Shown here in pieces: positions 13,753-15,270 of a stretch of 15,270 bases of DNA. Positions within the stretch are counted from its first letter, which is position 1; each line of letters opens with the position of its first letter. Source of the DNA: JADJQU01 sp035490315 (GTDB taxonomy: Bacteria > Planctomycetota > UBA1135 > GCA-002686595); NCBI GenBank assembly GCA_035490315.1, contig DATHET010000242.1, positions 1 to 15,270 of the forward strand. The letters are read 5' to 3'. The notes beneath the pieces are model-generated. The model searched no databases, was not told where the DNA came from, and saw only the letters and a list, made by a program, of their open reading frames with translations. Both the position numbers and the translations under genes were made by a program.

Positions 13753-15270
13753 GCTTCGCGCGCACGCGCCGCGTGAGTTGCGCGCGTTCGTCGGGGTGAA
13801 GGAACAAGCCCCACACGGCAAGCGCGATGACGACGAACAGCGCTGCCTTCACTCCTGTCATCGGGGTGAATATCGTCACGTACGCTTGCGACAGTGATCC
13901 ATCGATCCACAAGGTCGCCGCCATGACGCCGAGCACGAGGATCAGCATCGCCGCCATGCGACCGTGTTCGAAGCGCGCGCCCACTGTCCGGCTTGCGACG
14001 ACGTGACCGGCGATTCCCAGGATCACGAAGGTCGCAAGGGTCGCCACGGCTGCGCCGACGAATCCGAGCCTCGGGATCAGCGCGAAACACAAGCCGACCT
14101 TGACCACTACCGCGATCACGTTGAGCCAGAACATCGGCCAGGTGCGCTTCGCAATGAACATCGGCACCTGGCTCAAGGCGTTGAGCGCGAAGAAAACATA
14201 GCCAGCGCACACCCACGTCAAGACGGGTGTCGCAGCCCAGAGCGATTCCTTGCCGGGGGCCGTCAAGATGTGCACGAACTCGCGGCCGAACAGCATCAAG
14301 CCGATGCTCGCGACAGCAACGGCGAAGAGCGCCCAGGTGCTGACCTTGGCGACGAGATCGACGCGGCGCTCGGCATCCTTCACGGCAAAGATCCACGGTT
14401 GCCAGATCTGCATGAACGAGCCCACGACGACGAGTTGCACCAGCCAACCGATCGCGTAGCCGTGGTTGTAGATTCCGGCCCAACCCATCGCGTCATCCTC
14501 AGGCCCGAGCTGTCGCAGCATCTGGCTGTCGATCCGGTTGAGAGCCATCTGGCACAGTCCGACCAACACGAGCGGAGCGCCGTACGCAATCATCGGCGAC
14601 AGCACGCGCTTCGAGAACTTGAGCCCGACTCTCCGCAAGACCCAGACCGTCAGCAGCACATTGGTCAGCAGCTCCCCGATCAGCGTCGCGAGGAGAAAGC
14701 CGATCACGCCGTAGTGAAAATGCACCAGAAAGACGACTCGCAGTGCCATTTCGAGCAGCGCCTTCGAGACTCGAATCGTGGTGATCAACCGCGAGCGCTG
14801 CTGGATCTGCAAGTAGCGGAACGCGGTTTCGCTGCATAGAGCGAGCGGAATCGTGGCCAGAACGACGCTCAAGCAAAGCGTCAAATCGTCTTGCGCAAGA
14901 TCGCGGTCCGACACGACGAACAGCGCCTCCGCGAGCGGTGCGCGGAAGACGAATCCGAGCGCGACGATCGACCACGAAACGACGGAGAGAAAGAGCATCG
15001 CCGAGCTGATCACCGCGCGCCGATCGCGCTCGTCTTTCTGCTCGAAGTAGAAGCGCACGATCGCCCCGAGCAGATTCGTGCCGCAGATCTGGATCAGGGC
15101 CGTGAACAGGAGATCGCAGATCGCCGTCGCGCCCAGCTGAGCATTGTTCAGCTCGCGCGTGTAGATCCACACCAGAGTCAGCGCGATGAATTTTTGGATC
15201 AGCGGCGCAACGCTGTACACCAGCGAATGCTTCGCCAGGCTCGCGACGGGAGTCTCTCCCGGATCTTCTT
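13733..15270 (-). CDS. Polysaccharide flippase, Wzx/MATE-like (N-terminus beyond right edge)
   Basis: The frame is open from the right edge to TGA 13733-13735, about 512 codons. It is hydrophobic throughout, with some 12-14 predicted helices separated by short charged loops. The visible N-terminal part, HSLVYSVAPLIQKFIALTLVWIYTREL in outline (from about 15230 down), followed by a loop and a helix ending in IVRFYFE, is the classic start of Wzx/RfbX-type lipid-linked-oligosaccharide flippases. A GTG at 15220 lies inside this conserved segment, and codons upstream of it also read sensibly, so the true start is probably outside the window. These proteins flip undecaprenyl-linked glycan units across the inner membrane for capsule, exopolysaccharide or O-antigen. 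The C-terminus is a short Arg-rich tail. Base composition looks somewhat less GC-rich than the housekeeping genes to the left, as is common in exchanged polysaccharide loci. Confidence 0.87.
   Translation of the reverse strand, partial: EDPGETPVASLAKHSLVYSVAPLIQKFIALTLVWIYTRELNNAQLGATAICDLLFTALIQICGTNLLGAIVRFYFEQKDERDRRAVISSAMLFLSVVSWSIVALGFVFRAPLAEALFVVSDRDLAQDDLTLCLSVVLATIPLALCSETAFRYLQIQQRSRLITTIRVSKALLEMALRVVFLVHFHYGVIGFLLATLIGELLTNVLLTVWVLRRVGLKFSKRVLSPMIAYGAPLVLVGLCQMALNRIDSQMLRQLGPEDDAMGWAGIYNHGYAIGWLVQLVVVGSFMQIWQPWIFAVKDAERRVDLVAKVSTWALFAVAVASIGLMLFGREFVHILTAPGKESLWAATPVLTWVCAGYVFFALNALSQVPMFIAKRTWPMFWLNVIAVVVKVGLCFALIPRLGFVGAAVATLATFVILGIAGHVVASRTVGARFEHGRMAAMLILVLGVMAATLWIDGSLSQAYVTIFTPMTGVKAALFVVIALAVWGLFLHPDERAQLTRRVRAKLRASGP

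Overview
The window is about 15 kb of GC-rich bacterial chromosome. Coding strands show strong G/C preference at third codon positions, and GTG and TTG starts are frequent. A lipoprotein, an MsbA-type lipid exporter and a polysaccharide flippase point to a Gram-negative envelope. The overall style (high GC, Pro/Ala-rich linkers, several unrecognised proteins in housekeeping operons) fits Planctomycetota or a similar phylum, but no rRNA or marker gene here settles this. I see no tRNA, rRNA, CRISPR array or insertion sequence.

Layout, left to right. Positions 1-5671 hold a minus-strand run, in transcription order: ruvC (Holliday junction resolvase with a long repetitive N-terminal extension), an unrecognised 293-residue protein, an FlhG/FleN-type MinD-like ATPase, a ComEA-like helix-hairpin-helix protein, nadC (quinolinate phosphoribosyltransferase), a stand-alone HATPase_c anti-sigma-type kinase, and a VanZ-like membrane protein cut by the left edge. 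Diverging from ruvC, ispD and ispF (two steps of the MEP isoprenoid pathway) overlap by ATGA on the plus strand. Convergent to them is a minus-strand envelope cluster at 7.0-11.7 kb: a parvulin-like lipoprotein, an ABC exporter, and a six-helix membrane protein whose start overlaps the exporter's stop.

A 342-bp divergent intergenic region follows. It leads into two plus-strand genes, an unrecognised 229-residue protein and a PAPS-type sulfotransferase. The sulfotransferase runs tail-to-tail, with a 20-bp overlap, into a minus-strand Wzx/MATE-like polysaccharide flippase that continues past the right edge. The last two suggest the border of a surface-polysaccharide locus that makes or modifies a sulfated glycan.

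The clearest anomalies are a probable single-base frameshift in the helix-hairpin-helix gene, whose repair creates a neat TAGTG stop/start overlap with nadC, and the 27-bp tandem repeat encoding the RuvC extension. I found no convincing new defence or mobile system. The two unrecognised genes and the parvulin/exporter/membrane trio are the best candidates for new biology.
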